DNA of 64,000 nucleotides from Albula goreensis (Eukaryota > Chordata > Actinopteri > Albuliformes > Albulidae): positions 17,942,361 through 18,006,360 of the forward strand of contig CM040764.1 in the NCBI GenBank assembly GCA_022829145.1, in the 5' to 3' direction. The notes below the pieces were generated by a model. That model worked only from the letters and a program-made list of their open reading frames with translations, searched no databases and had not been told where the DNA came from. This document shows positions 21,750 through 34,265 of this stretch, piece after piece. The translations under genes were made by a program, and so were the position numbers. Every line of letters begins with the position of its first letter. The first letter of the stretch is position 1.

Positions 21750-22854
21750 TTTTTTATTACCATGACATCTTCCTGTACAATGACATACAACTTCAACCTC
21801 AAGAAGACAACATGTTTAAAAATACAGAATTTTCATAATCAGCCATTTTTAAATGTCCTCCTTTGCTCCCGCTCTCCACTCTGTCCCAAACAAAAACTTT
21901 TAATACATACTTGTGTGTGTGTGTATGTGTGAGTGTGTGTTTGCATGTATGTGTTTGTGTTTAAGTACGCACGTATGTGTTTGAGCTCTATGCCATTTAT
22001 ACACAACATTGTAAACATACACAGACTATATTACATGTGCTTGCACTTCCTCTATGTGTTGATTCTGCGCGTTTTGAATTTGGTTGAGTAACTTCACTAG
22101 AACACCACAAGCAAGGAAGAAACAAGGAAGAAAACATGACTCAGAGAGGGATTTCCCAAGGTCGTTGTGAGGTCATTGGGTTTTGGTCAAAAGCCTGGGA
22201 GTCTGGCCTTATTTCCTGCTAGTCTCCTGGCTGGGGTATTGGTGGGTTGGGCGGGGCTCAGGGACTATCAGGCCCGTGTCCTTCCACTGGAGGGGGGGAC
22301 GGGCTTCATCACGAACGCAGCAGCGACAGAACACATCTCCTTCAAGGCTGCGGCGAGTCCATCAGCACAGAGGGACAAAGCTAATGCTGGGAGACGAGAC
22401 TTTTATCTGTACCAATGTTTGGAAGCCAACGATTGGTTCAAATGGACTGGAGTAGAGAAGACCAAAAACACAAAAAGTGCCTGGCAATTTAACTGCTACA
22501 AGGGCGCAGCCATGAGGGAGGGGCAGAATCGAGGTGGAGGCAGGGTGGGGTTTCAGGGGGAAGCATGGCAGCAGCAGGGGATGGGGGTTGGTCGGTGCGC
22601 TCAGAGGAGTATGTGTCACACGGAGTCTCAGGGTACTGGTCCTACACCTAACTTTCCACAGTCACCCCCTGAATTCTTCTTTGTACAGACAAAGAGTCCT
22701 GTCTCTATTAGTCTTGAAAGGCTTTTTTTTTTTTTTTTTTAAAAATCCATGCCACTCCCAAAAAATGATCTCAAATACACTGACAGCAAACAGCAATATA
22801 AACTGGGTGGAGAGGATGGGAGAGTGGTAGGGGGCCAGCCGACTGCCATCTTCC
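21750..22854 (-). other. rnf220: rnf220 3' UTR (probable extent)
   Basis: The first poly(A) signals downstream of the stop on the minus strand are ATTAAA at 21899-21904 and AATAAA at 21753-21758. No AATAAA occurs between them and the stop, so a 3' UTR of about 1.0-1.1 kb is likely. A further AATAAA at 20667-20672 could give a longer form. The UTR encodes an 18-nt A tract (22723-22740, T on the plus strand) that would attract oligo-dT in cDNA work. The plus strand here has an open frame of 191 codons (22167-22742) that looks like chance in a GC-rich stretch. Confidence 0.5.
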
Positions 22855-22926
22855 TCACAAGTACACACGTCTGAGGTCCCCAGGTGACGTGATGGTGTTG
22901 CATTGTGGGCAGAGCTTCTTGTTTCC
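22855..22926 (-). CDS. rnf220: rnf220 last coding exon, RING end and stop
   Basis: After acceptor CTCCTTTACAG the exon reads GNKKLCPQCNTITSPGDLRR, then VYL and TGA at 22855-22857. CPQC supplies the last two zinc ligands. The C-terminus ends exactly where the human protein does (human ends TAPGDLRRIYL), so the gene is intact at this end. Confidence 0.97.
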   Translation of the reverse strand, partial: GNKKLCPQCNTITSPGDLRRVYL

Positions 22927-25900
22927 CTGTAAAGGAGAAGAGGGGCACATGTCAATGCACAAGTTCCCTTGGTCCAGTCCAGTTAAGACTCAATGATTTT
23001 GCAAGTGAAATAAAATAGCTGACAATGGAGACTGGAATGTGACACACTTTTCCCTGCTCTGCCTTTTGCCAACCTGTTTGCTTCATGAACCCTTCTGCAA
23101 GTCTTTCATTTCAGAGTCTCAAAAGGCCTGGGATTTAAAACTAGCTCTCCTCTTTCCTCCTTCTCTCTCTGCACAAAAGCAATTTGGGATGTTTTTATTT
23201 ATTTTTTTACTATAAACACAGGCCCACTATAAACATTGATGTAGTTACTTATAACTACAGCTAGTTATTAAATATCAATATCTAACAAACTAGAGAATGA
23301 TACCCTATAAAAAGCAGAAGTTCACAGGAAACATGTCCCGAAATGATTTATAAGCCTGATTCAGAGCAGCAGAAATCACCCAGATGTTCTAGAACGCTCT
23401 GCCAACCCAACTCACCTTCTCCAGTCTAAAAAGCAGACAGTAAAGGAGAGGGTGTGAGACACCTGTGGTAATGTTGCTGGGAGCTTGTTAAGGCTAAATT
23501 GGACCGTTGACGTGGAAATGCTGAAGCAGGCTTGGCCAGGAAGCCTGGGCATCAAAGGCCCCCGGTGTGTGTGGAGCCCTCGCCCTTCCAGCAGTCTGCT
23601 GCTCGCGTTTGAATCCCTGCCACCTACAATAAAGCCCCCTGTAATAAAAGGGCCGAGTGGGCCGAGGGGACCTGTGTGGTCTCCTACCCACCACACAGGC
23701 AGCGTGGGAGGGCGATCTGCCACAAACATGCAGTCAGCTAGAGCTGCAGCCAGGAGGTGGCTACTGGTGATCAGTGCTGCACTTCACAGGTGTTCAGCTA
23801 CACAAATTCTACAGGCCAAATTAACAGTGAAAAAAGTTTATTCTTCCTCCTGTCTTTGCATACAACTTTTCATGAACATTCTTGAGAACAGACTATAACT
23901 GTGGACACCAGCCCATCACCCACTGCCTGTCTCCTGTAGTTATGAAGTAGAGGACAGACAGGAGCTGACTATCTGGTTCGTTTACACAATCTTTGGTATC
24001 TGCATAGACTGCACAAAACAGGAAGAACAGAACACTGAAAAACTTTTGGTGGACGGGTCATAGACTGAACCCTGGGAGCTGTGATGTGCTCTTCTCGCAT
24101 GCCGCGCTCCAGCCACCCCCCACCCCACCCCTGTCTGTGTGAAGGGGTTAGAATGCGGGGATGTGTGCTCTTGTGTGCTCAGCAAACAGGCGCGGGTCCC
24201 GCCCCTGCGGCCGCGGCCGGCGTGAACTCCAGAGGAGCTGCAGCCGGACGACCTTTGCACAGGATCAGACAAATTGATGTACTGTACCTCAGACACTGGG
24301 GGTTATTCAGAGCTGGTAGTGCGAGTCTATCGGCTAACATAACCCCAGCGACCCAGACTCATCTCCTGGGGCCAGTGGGGGGGTGTGTGTGAGGCGCAGA
24401 TGGAATTTTCGGTGGCGGGTTAACAGCAGACGGGTGACGGATGAAGGGGCCGGGGGTTTGACCCCAGCCGGGCCTCGGCTAACCGGGGGAGGTGTATAAA
24501 TCCCGCTCCCCTACAAGCTCTGACACCTGTTAGCAAACAGCGGCGGCTCCGGCCTGCCCGCCCCCGCCATCCTCGATCACTCGGGAACTCTCGCACCCAG
24601 GCGCAAAGAGGATTTGTGGCTGCGATCCGGCCGCTCGCACCGGGGGGTGTCTGGGACGCTCGGCCTGTTTGTTCTGTTTGAAGGTTCTCTCCGGCCTGGG
24701 CCTGGTCTGAGAGTCTCTGGGCTATGGGTGAACCGGCTCCCTCCAATTCACCATTCCCCATGCCAGCAGGGACCCCAGGTGATCAGTAACGTCTCCCGCC
24801 ACAGCACTGATGCACTTTGAACGCTGTGTGCAGTAATCGTGCCGAACTGGGGACGTACCACATGTCTGGATCAAACATCAGAAGCCGGGGAGAACCTGCT
24901 GTTTGCTCCCAGCATTAAAAACTCTTCTGTCAAACATCTGTCTAAAATGCGAACATTACCAGCTATTTCATGTAGCCAGTACGCATTACTTACGAGGCTG
25001 ATACACTTAAATTAGTGCTGTTAGACCTCAGAAATCACCAAACACTTCAACGCATATTTTAAAAAACACTGATTATATTGATTTTGTCGGTTTTGATGCC
25101 AAACCACTGAAAACTAATGAAAAACTGGACAAACTCCTTGGAAGGGTTTTGCACAATAGCCTGAACACTGCATATATAACACACTGTACTTTTTTAACAT
25201 GTCAAGTTTATTTTGCTTGCTTCAGTACTTATTATTCCCTCTTTATATCTATTTTAAAACAAAAATATTTCAGAAAAAAAACCAGCAAAAAGTCAACACT
25301 GATGAAAAACCATGAAAAACTTGGCAACACTAGCAAGGCAACGCTGACCTTGGCCTTGTGTTTCATCATTCGTTCATTAGTCGTTAATGATTCTAAAACG
25401 GGAGCAGGCCCTTGCTCCATCTCGGGCTAGCTGCTCTATTCTTGGTCTCCTTCACATCTGCCTCCACCCAACACACATACACGGGCACACATGCGTGCAT
25501 GCATACACACACACAACCCCACACATTCGGAAACATATGTACACAAAGCTACATACGGAAACATATGTACACACGCTACTACAGTCTCTCGCACACACCC
25601 ACATACTCATGTATGGGTGCACACACACACGCACAACCTCAGTTTGGCCCCTCCTTCTCTTATTAAAGAAATGACAGTCCTTTCCCCCTGTATAAAACAA
25701 AGGGGGTTACCTGATTTTAATGAGAACAACGCACGGTGCTGGCTCCTCACATCGCGCGCCAGCCGCTGCGCTCTATTAAATTCATAAGAGAGGGCCGACG
25801 GTAACGAGATTACACGCATTTACTTTGATCAAGACGCAAGGAGCCCCGCCGCGCGCCTTTATTGCTGTCTTCAGGCAACGTTATAATGGCTCCATTAGTA

Positions 25901-28900
25901 CAAGGCTGCTGTAGCAGGCAGAAAGGGCCTGTATCCCAGCCCTCGCAGTGTGCCGCTGCTCTCTTTTTAAACAGTGGGCTTTGTGATTAAAAAAGCCCTT
26001 ATTTAATATATCGTATATTGGGGGAAAAAGGGCCGGGGCTGGGAAACAGATGAGCGTTTTCTTATTAATTGCTTCCTTGTGTACTAGCAGAACGTGTTAG
26101 CCAATAATACATGCTCGCTCCCTTGGGGGCGACATTGGTTGAAAAGTAAGGAGAGACAGGAAGGGCGGTGGGTTGGGGAGGTATTGCAACACAGAAGGAA
26201 AAATGGCACGGCACGAGTCAGAGAGCTGGCAGCGCCTGGGGACTCTATAAACAGTGAACTGTTGGCTGTTTGAAGGCATGATGGAGGGAGGCTGGAGAAA
26301 GAGGCTGTCCGGCTTCCACCTCCCATCTCTGTCAGGAGGGGAAGTAAGAGTACCCCTGGGAAACTTCAAAGCCCGAAGGAGATACGCTTTCAAGGAATCT
26401 GCATTGTTGGCCACGTCTCAGCCTGGTAAAAACACTGACTTCAGTTCAGCGTGTCAACACAGGCCGGCCAGCAGGAAGAAAACGTGGGCCAAACATCTTA
26501 CGGATGCCACAGCCCACACTCAGCTGTTTCAGTCATCACACACACACAGCTCTGATCCCATCCCACCTGAGCTCACACCAGGGCAGGTACTGAACCTTAT
26601 GTTTGCACTGGGTTCCGCCATGACCACACACACTATTACACAGACACAGACACAGACACACACACACACACACTCATTACAGCACTGTTCACTGAATTAC
26701 TCCTACACCTACAGTACTGCTTGTAGTGCCCAGCTACTCAGAGAGGCATGGGAGGGTGGGGTTGGGTGGGGGGGTGTTCTTACCAGAGTCCGCAGCCAGC
26801 ATTCCTCACAGTGAACGTGCCAGCACTGAATGGAGGCGAGGGGCATCGTGTAGGACTCCTGAGAGAGCAGAGATAAGGTGAGAGAGAGGGGGAAAAAAAA
26901 CACATGGCGTTGATTTGATGCTGCGGGAGAGCCAGCCTCGACGGCAACACTACACGGGCACGGTTCACGACACGCCACGTAACGCAACGGGGCCCCAACG
27001 AGGGCACAGAGAAAAAGCACCAGCACAGCGCGAAAGCACAGCCAGCCAGCAGCCAACACGAGAGCACACAAAGAGCCACGGAGAGAGCAGAGGGACCACA
27101 GAGAGCCTTACCCTCCGGGACGGGAGCGGCCTCTTCCTCCCGCCGCAGCCCACTACGTAGCCTCTATACAAACAGTAAATGCTGAGCGGGAGGGTCTTTG
27201 GGCTCTCCCGCCTCTCGGGGTCGAGCGCCGCCGGCCCCAGATTCTTGTCTTCAGCCCCTGTTTGGAAACGCTTCCTCTGGAAGGAATTCGAGAGCGGCAC
27301 TGAGCACAAGAATGTGGCGGCTAAAAGCAGACAGACACAGGACACACACAAACACGAGACACGGGAAAAACGCACGCGCACACGTCCAGAGCAGGGTCAC
27401 AGCGGTCACCTGTCTCAGCTGTGCTTTCCTGATGTTCCACACATCTGTACATGTGTGTCCTCCCCAAAATTATTTCAATTATCTCAAACTTTTCACTTGT
27501 GTATAATGTTTCTTCTAAAGTGTATGAGTTTAAATTTTACATCGGTTATGGCTATGTAATCATTTTTAGAGGAACTTGTTTCTGCAGCTCCATCTCACAT
27601 CTGGTAGAGATGTATTCAAGGAAATATGTTTTGCTGGTCTGGGACTAGATAGGAAAGCCCGCATTACTCCACTGGAACACCAGGAGGTGGTAGAGATCCA
27701 CTGATACCCCTGGCCAGCTGTGCAGATGAGTTCTTGCATCCAGGGACTAATTTTACAGGAAGAAAAAAAAAAAAAAAAAAAAACAAAAAAAACTTTTGGA
27801 GGTTTCACAAGACAAACTAAGGTCTAGTCGTGTTGTTTCACATGCCGTGTTGTTCTTTCAAATGTGTTCACAGAAGGACAGCCAGTCTGATGCGAGTGAG
27901 CGATGTCTGGAACGGTGAGCCAGTAGAGCATGCCCTTTGCAAGCGTCCAGAGGGATAATTTTTCCAAGGAAAATTTCCACAACTCGAGCAGCTACACACA
28001 CACCAGGAGGAAGGAGAGACGGGTCCTTGGCCATCACGAGGAAAACAAAATGATGGCAATGGCCATTCAGATCCACAGAGGGGGAGAGGGTCCTCATCAG
28101 AGGAAGGGGGGGGGGGTCCTCACAAACTAGTCAGGGGGAGTTCCACTTCCATCACTGTTGCGTTCTGGAGGTGAGTGTGTAAGTGTGACCACTCAAGGGC
28201 CACAGTCAGGGGCCCGGCCAACTGTCTCTGCCACATTCTAAGATTTCAGTGGTGCACAGTTTCTACTCCTACACACTTACTCACTAAGCTCTGCCTGCCT
28301 CTCTCTTCCTCTCAGCCTGAATGAGTATCCCACAGCCTGCGGAGAGGCGCAGCTCACTCACTGTATGGACTTGTGCTGCCTTTTCTGTTTTGGGTCTTTT
28401 TTGCCAGGGTGCCGTCTTACCCTTCACCACTTTTTGCCAACATATGAGAGCCCGTTTCAAATAAAATGTGGTACAAATTAAAGGAATTTCCACTGAGCCA
28501 AACAGCAGAAGCAGAGAGTGTGTGTGACATCCACTCTCGAGCGCGGCTTTGAACAGTTTTACTAAATTTGGCAGTACAGTAGTTCAGGACCAGTTCAAAA
28601 GTCTAAGAGCAGTGTTGGCTGAAACCTGCTGCCATATGATAAGCTGCTCCAGCAGGTGGGGTGGGAAACCTCTCATTAGATTGCCAATACTGAACCATGA
28701 AGTCACAGTGTCACTAATTCTATGATTCATTTTTTCCATTGTTTTCGTTTTATGCTGGAGTGGCCATTTTTTTGATTGTGGCAGAAGTGAGAGAGACAGG
28801 CAGATGTACAGGTAAGGACAGAGAGACAGGCAGACACACACGGCTGAACACACACACATGGGTAGGTGAGGAAGGCAGCGCTCTTACCATGCAGATGAGA

Positions 28901-30543
28901 CACTTGTATCGGTCGCCTCTCAGAATCTGCTTCTCCAGTTCCCGAATGCGAGCCTTTAGTGCTTCTAATGTGGTCGCGGTCGAGTCCTCCGTGATCCTGC
29001 CAGGACCAGAGAATGGTTATTGCTTGAGCTGTTTCATAAAAAGTCACATGCTCCAATAACAGGCCTTTCATTAGCAGACCTTTGTGCTCAGTCAGCGCAG
29101 TGTAGCCTCAGTCTGCTTGCATTACCGCAGTTATTGGCTTTGCATAGTATAGACTATGTGTAGATATGTGTGCGTTCAGTGAGACTGCCTTTGTGTGTTT
29201 TCAGTATATTCTGGTTTCATGCAGCCATGAGGAGTATCTTGAGTGTTGGGTGGGATCTCCCTGTGATGCTATCAGAGAGACCACTGAGGCCCCTCTTGAC
29301 CCTGAAGTTACAGCTATCTCCTTGCTGCTACTCTCCACCCCTTACTAAATTTTCCCTGATTAATGCCCCTTGCTAGTAAATGTATATTTAACACTGTCTG
29401 CAGCGTATGAACTTGCAATAACTAAATCAATACCCCCTGCCATCGATTGTCCGACAAGCAGCTGCTGAAATGCTTATGGTGATTGGGTGATTTTCCAGCC
29501 AGATGGAGCTCTGATCTACAGTCCCTATTGATCTAGCGTCACGCCACCGCTCTCCCATTAGCCAGCATGCCATTCCGCACGCTGCCGTTTTACTTCCTGT
29601 TCATGCGCCGTGACAAGGTGGGAACGCGATGGAACCCTGGCCAGAGGAGTGTGGGCCTGAAGCCGTTACCCTGCCAATCACAGGACACTTACAGCTACAT
29701 ATCTGAATTGATGAACTCAAGTCTTTTCAGAGGAGATGGTCCAAGATAACGGTCTCACTTCTGCTTTAGCTAGAGTTCTGATGGATTCTCATTTGGCCAG
29801 GCCCTGACTGAGGTCCAGGCATGGGCCTTGGCCCTGTCAATCACTGGATGCCTAACCAAAGAAAACATACAACTCTAACTTTTCCACAGAACAAATTATG
29901 AAAGAGCTTCCAAGCATCTGCTAAAAACCCTATATTCCTGCCCCCGCCATTGCCCCCACCCTTTGTGGCGCGTGGTTTCTGCAAGTGTTCAAGACGCAAA
30001 ATGGCAGGGTCCTCCCAGAGGCCGCCGGTGCAAATGTCAGGTCGATGGCCCTCCAGGGCAAATGTGCAAACAGACGTAATCCCGGCGATGTGGATCGCAT
30101 TCCGAAGCGCTCCCTACATTTTATTAGGAGTACAGGCCCTCAGTTAGCGGCCTGTCCGCCGCGGTCTCCGGAATATAATCAATCACTTTTCATTAAAGTG
30201 ACGGGTACTGGCGGTCCCCTTGCTGCCCATAATGGCCCCGGCTCCCCGAAAAAACCAATATCTGCTTTTACGTGTATCTGTGCGGCCCTGTCCTGCAATT
30301 TACTGGCCAGCATGGCCCTGATGAAAACACTGGTGTTGAAACCGCAATTTCACAGGGAGCGACATTAGTTAAGGGACATTAATTAGAAAAAATAATTACA
30401 TAAAGTATTCCACAGAGGGGAGAAGGGGTGGGAGAAAAAATTAATTATGAGAGCGGGGACGGCTCGGTGTGGACAGCAGGGTCCACTGTGTGATGGAATC
30501 CATTAACATGGCTACAGTGTAATTACTGTACCCTACAACCGCT

Positions 30544-30585
<42 letters not shown>

Positions 30586-32862
30586 ATGGGAGGGGGCCAT
30601 TTGTCAGCGCGTGTCTAAGTGATGTCTTCTGGGGGTGGGTGGGGGCATCTTTATGTATGGTCGAGACCGATGGACCACCTGTCACCCAACTGCCAAGCCC
30701 AATCACAGAGGTGTGAACAGGAACGCTCCTTCCCTCAGCCATCACACAAACCTTACTCTTACAGCACTGAGAAAGGCTGAGGGACACCCAGCAAAGGGGC
30801 CTCAGACGGCCAAATATTGGCACTGAAACTGATGTCATGGAAATGCTGGACAGACTTCACTGAATCACTTTCTATACATTTTATCTGGGGCCATTTAGGT
30901 AATTTTGGTTCTTTTTTATATGAACTTTGACACACCAGAGGAATTTGCAAACCCATAAATGAAGTGCATAGGCATACTACCTACCCAGTGTATTACTATT
31001 AATAATAATAAGACCAGCAGCTTTTCCTTAGTTAGTGCAAACTGATCCATTTTTCTCAGGAAAACCTCTGGACAGTGGGCATGAGAGTGAATGGATCACA
31101 CACCATGGTAAGGTGATCTTGTGTTTCCCAACATGGGCACACAAGCTCTTTCATGGTAAGATGGCAGACAGGGAAATATAACATTTGACCCACGTGCCCT
31201 CTTCCACGAACATCGCGCTCGAACACGGCAGAGAAGCTGGACCGAGTCCTTGGCCAATGATAGAGAGATGGGCCATTCCCCTGATTCCAATCAGCACCGT
31301 GTCTATAATCCTTTTATATCTTCCCTTATTAGCAGGGAGCTTGTAAAAAAGCATTTAGGCCTGATTAGCATGCTTGCTTATAAAGCTGCACCCGCACTGT
31401 CCTCCCGCTCAGTGCTGGGAAGTTGCTGAACTTTACAGGGTTTATAAATCACAGCGGTCCACAAGATTGGCACCGCAATAAGTAAAACTTTCCCCGTAAA
31501 CAAAAAGTCCCTCTCTTGCTCACGCTTCTTTGATGAATATTCATTGCCCTGGGATTTATAGCAAACCGCATTCTAAATGTAATCTAATTTCCAAGAGCAA
31601 TAAAAGGGGGGAGGGGGTTTAATTTATATCTACAGGGTTAACAGGTAACCCCGCTCTTTGGGCTGCATCGTTAGCTGTTCATGGAAAAAGAAAAGAGAGG
31701 TTGATCTGTCTTCCCCAGTGAATGATAGTCTGGGCCCTGGAGGACAGTACGATGGCCATGTGGGTTTTCCTAGTCCCTGAGATAGTTTTTGGTTTGAATG
31801 AGCAGTCTCACCTTGGCTGCTCCTCACCTTTGTTTCCCTCAGCCAGAACCACAGAACACAAAGGGGATGAGAACTCAGAATGAGTGACTGCAAAAGCCCT
31901 GAGTGTCATAACTGCTCACTCAACCACCTCTGCAGATGTGGGCTTTGGCAATTCCACACAACACCATGAGCTTTGGAAGCCAAGCCCATATTTGCCAAAG
32001 AATAATAAATTTAAAAAAAGCCCATCCACTTGTCATGGAATCTGTTGGGCCCCATCGAGAAGTTTGGTTTAAAAAAGTGCCTCTTAATTAAAAAAATTAA
32101 GAGGCAATTTAAAAAATGGCAGCCCTGTACAACATTTGACAAATCCCCCACTGTGATGAAAATTAACCTGCTCTAGAGACATAAGAAAGGGAAAATTACA
32201 TTTTTTTTCCATATTACCAGGATGTTTGTAGGCACTGTTAATTTCATGTTTGGTTTTTTCTCACCGACCCACAGTGAATTGTAGTTTATCAACTTTCAGG
32301 ATGTTGTGATCAGATACCATTCAACAACAGCGACTACTCTACAGAGCCTCTAGTGGTACAAGGCTGATACTACAACTACTACTGGAGCAGCACACTCCAT
32401 CAGTCAGAGAGAGTGGGCCTCTGCTGTTTGTAGGGCTGCTTCCTCTAGCCACAGCCAAAAACCAACTGACACCCATTAATGAAGATGGAGTCCTATAGAG
32501 GGATGAATTGAAGACTGAGCTGCTGGAATAGATACAGCTTTAGATAAAAGGAGCCCATCTTTCACAGTGGTTTGGAGGAGATGGAGGGACGGGAAAGAAT
32601 AGGAGGGAGGAGAGGGGAAGGTTGAGATTCATCATTTAGAAATTGAGGACAGATTCAATTATTCGCTGAGCTACATCGAAATCTCAACCATTTTTTCAAG
32701 CTGAGCATGAAATTTAGCAGCAATCACACAGCTGGCACAGGAAGTCTCATTTATCTTGTGGAGAAAGAGCAGGGGTAGAGAAAGCCAAGGATGAGGAGAT
32801 CATTAGCCACCTGGGATACCTCCCCTCAGTGCGCACGCACACACACACAGGCATGTGCGTGT

Positions 32863-32895
<33 letters not shown>

Positions 32896-34182
32896 TACAC
32901 AGAGAGACACCTACACTCTACCAGTTCCCTGCTGCTGTTTTGAGGAGGGTGACCAATTTTCTAAGCACTGAAGTGAATGCTATCCTCACCCACGATGCAG
33001 ACATTTTAGAACAGAATTTTAGAATTCCTAAGTAAAAAAGTGGCCTATATCCAAGTTAAAATACACCATCATACCCACTAAAAACACCACCATTCTCAGT
33101 GTTGACAGCATTGTGCATCAACACAGTAAATGAGGTAAATAGCAAGAGATATTTCTGAGCTGAAGCACAGCCTGAGTTGCCAGCTTGTTTAGAACAACTT
33201 TAATAATTTATAGTTTTCAATATGGATAGCAAGTTGTCAACAATAACTACAAAAACACCACTGCATTTGTGACAGACTAAATGAAAACTGCAGGATTTCT
33301 GTTCACCATGAGTGGGTGGGTATACTGCATATATTTCTCTATTAAGACAACTGTAAAAATCTTAGACCCTTTTAAAAGGTATATTCATGTAAGCGTGCAG
33401 CCAAGACGATTAATGCTCCCCCTAAAAAACCATACATTTGTAAGTGTGATGCCATAAATCAACCCAAATCTGATTAATGATGTCATCACACATTGATGTC
33501 ATCACACATTTATTTAACCCTTCCATACATAATTGAAACACGGCATCGAATCCCGTGCAGAATAGGAATGAAACCGAGGCTGACATGGGAAGTGAAAGGG
33601 CTGAATACCTGGGAGACAGCGTGGGGCGCAGCGGGGGAACGGCCACGAGCCGGCTGGGGAGAAGTATTAGGACTGATATTAAATAAAGGTGGGTGCGTCA
33701 CGTCTGGAGCAGTACGCTAATAAAGCGGAGTGGGAGCCCTCTCCCTTTGTTTACTCTCCCTCAGACAGCGTGCGGCCCGAGTGATTCATTCCCCTGCAGG
33801 CTAAAACACTTAAAGCCCCCAACATCATTCTGGAGGTATTCTGTGTGGCGGGGGAGGGGGAGCCACCTCCACAGGAACAGATGAATCAATCTGAGCTGTC
33901 AGGCTCCTGCAGTGGAAACAGTGCCCTGACCGTCTTCACCACACACTCATCTACGACACACATGTGCATTCGCGCACTCACTCACACACACACACACTCA
34001 CTCTCACACACACACACACACACACACACGCGTGCACTCACACACTCACTCATCTACGACACACGCGTGCACTCACACACTCACTCACACACACGCACTC
34101 ATCCACTCACACACGCGTGCACTCACACACTCACACACACGCACTCATCTACGACACACGTGTGCATTCGCGCACTCACTCA

Positions 34183-34265
<83 letters not shown>

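Noticed and set aside
22167-22742. 191-codon plus-strand frame
   Set aside because: It is antisense to the rnf220 3' UTR, ends in poly-Phe from a T tract and has no recognisable domain.
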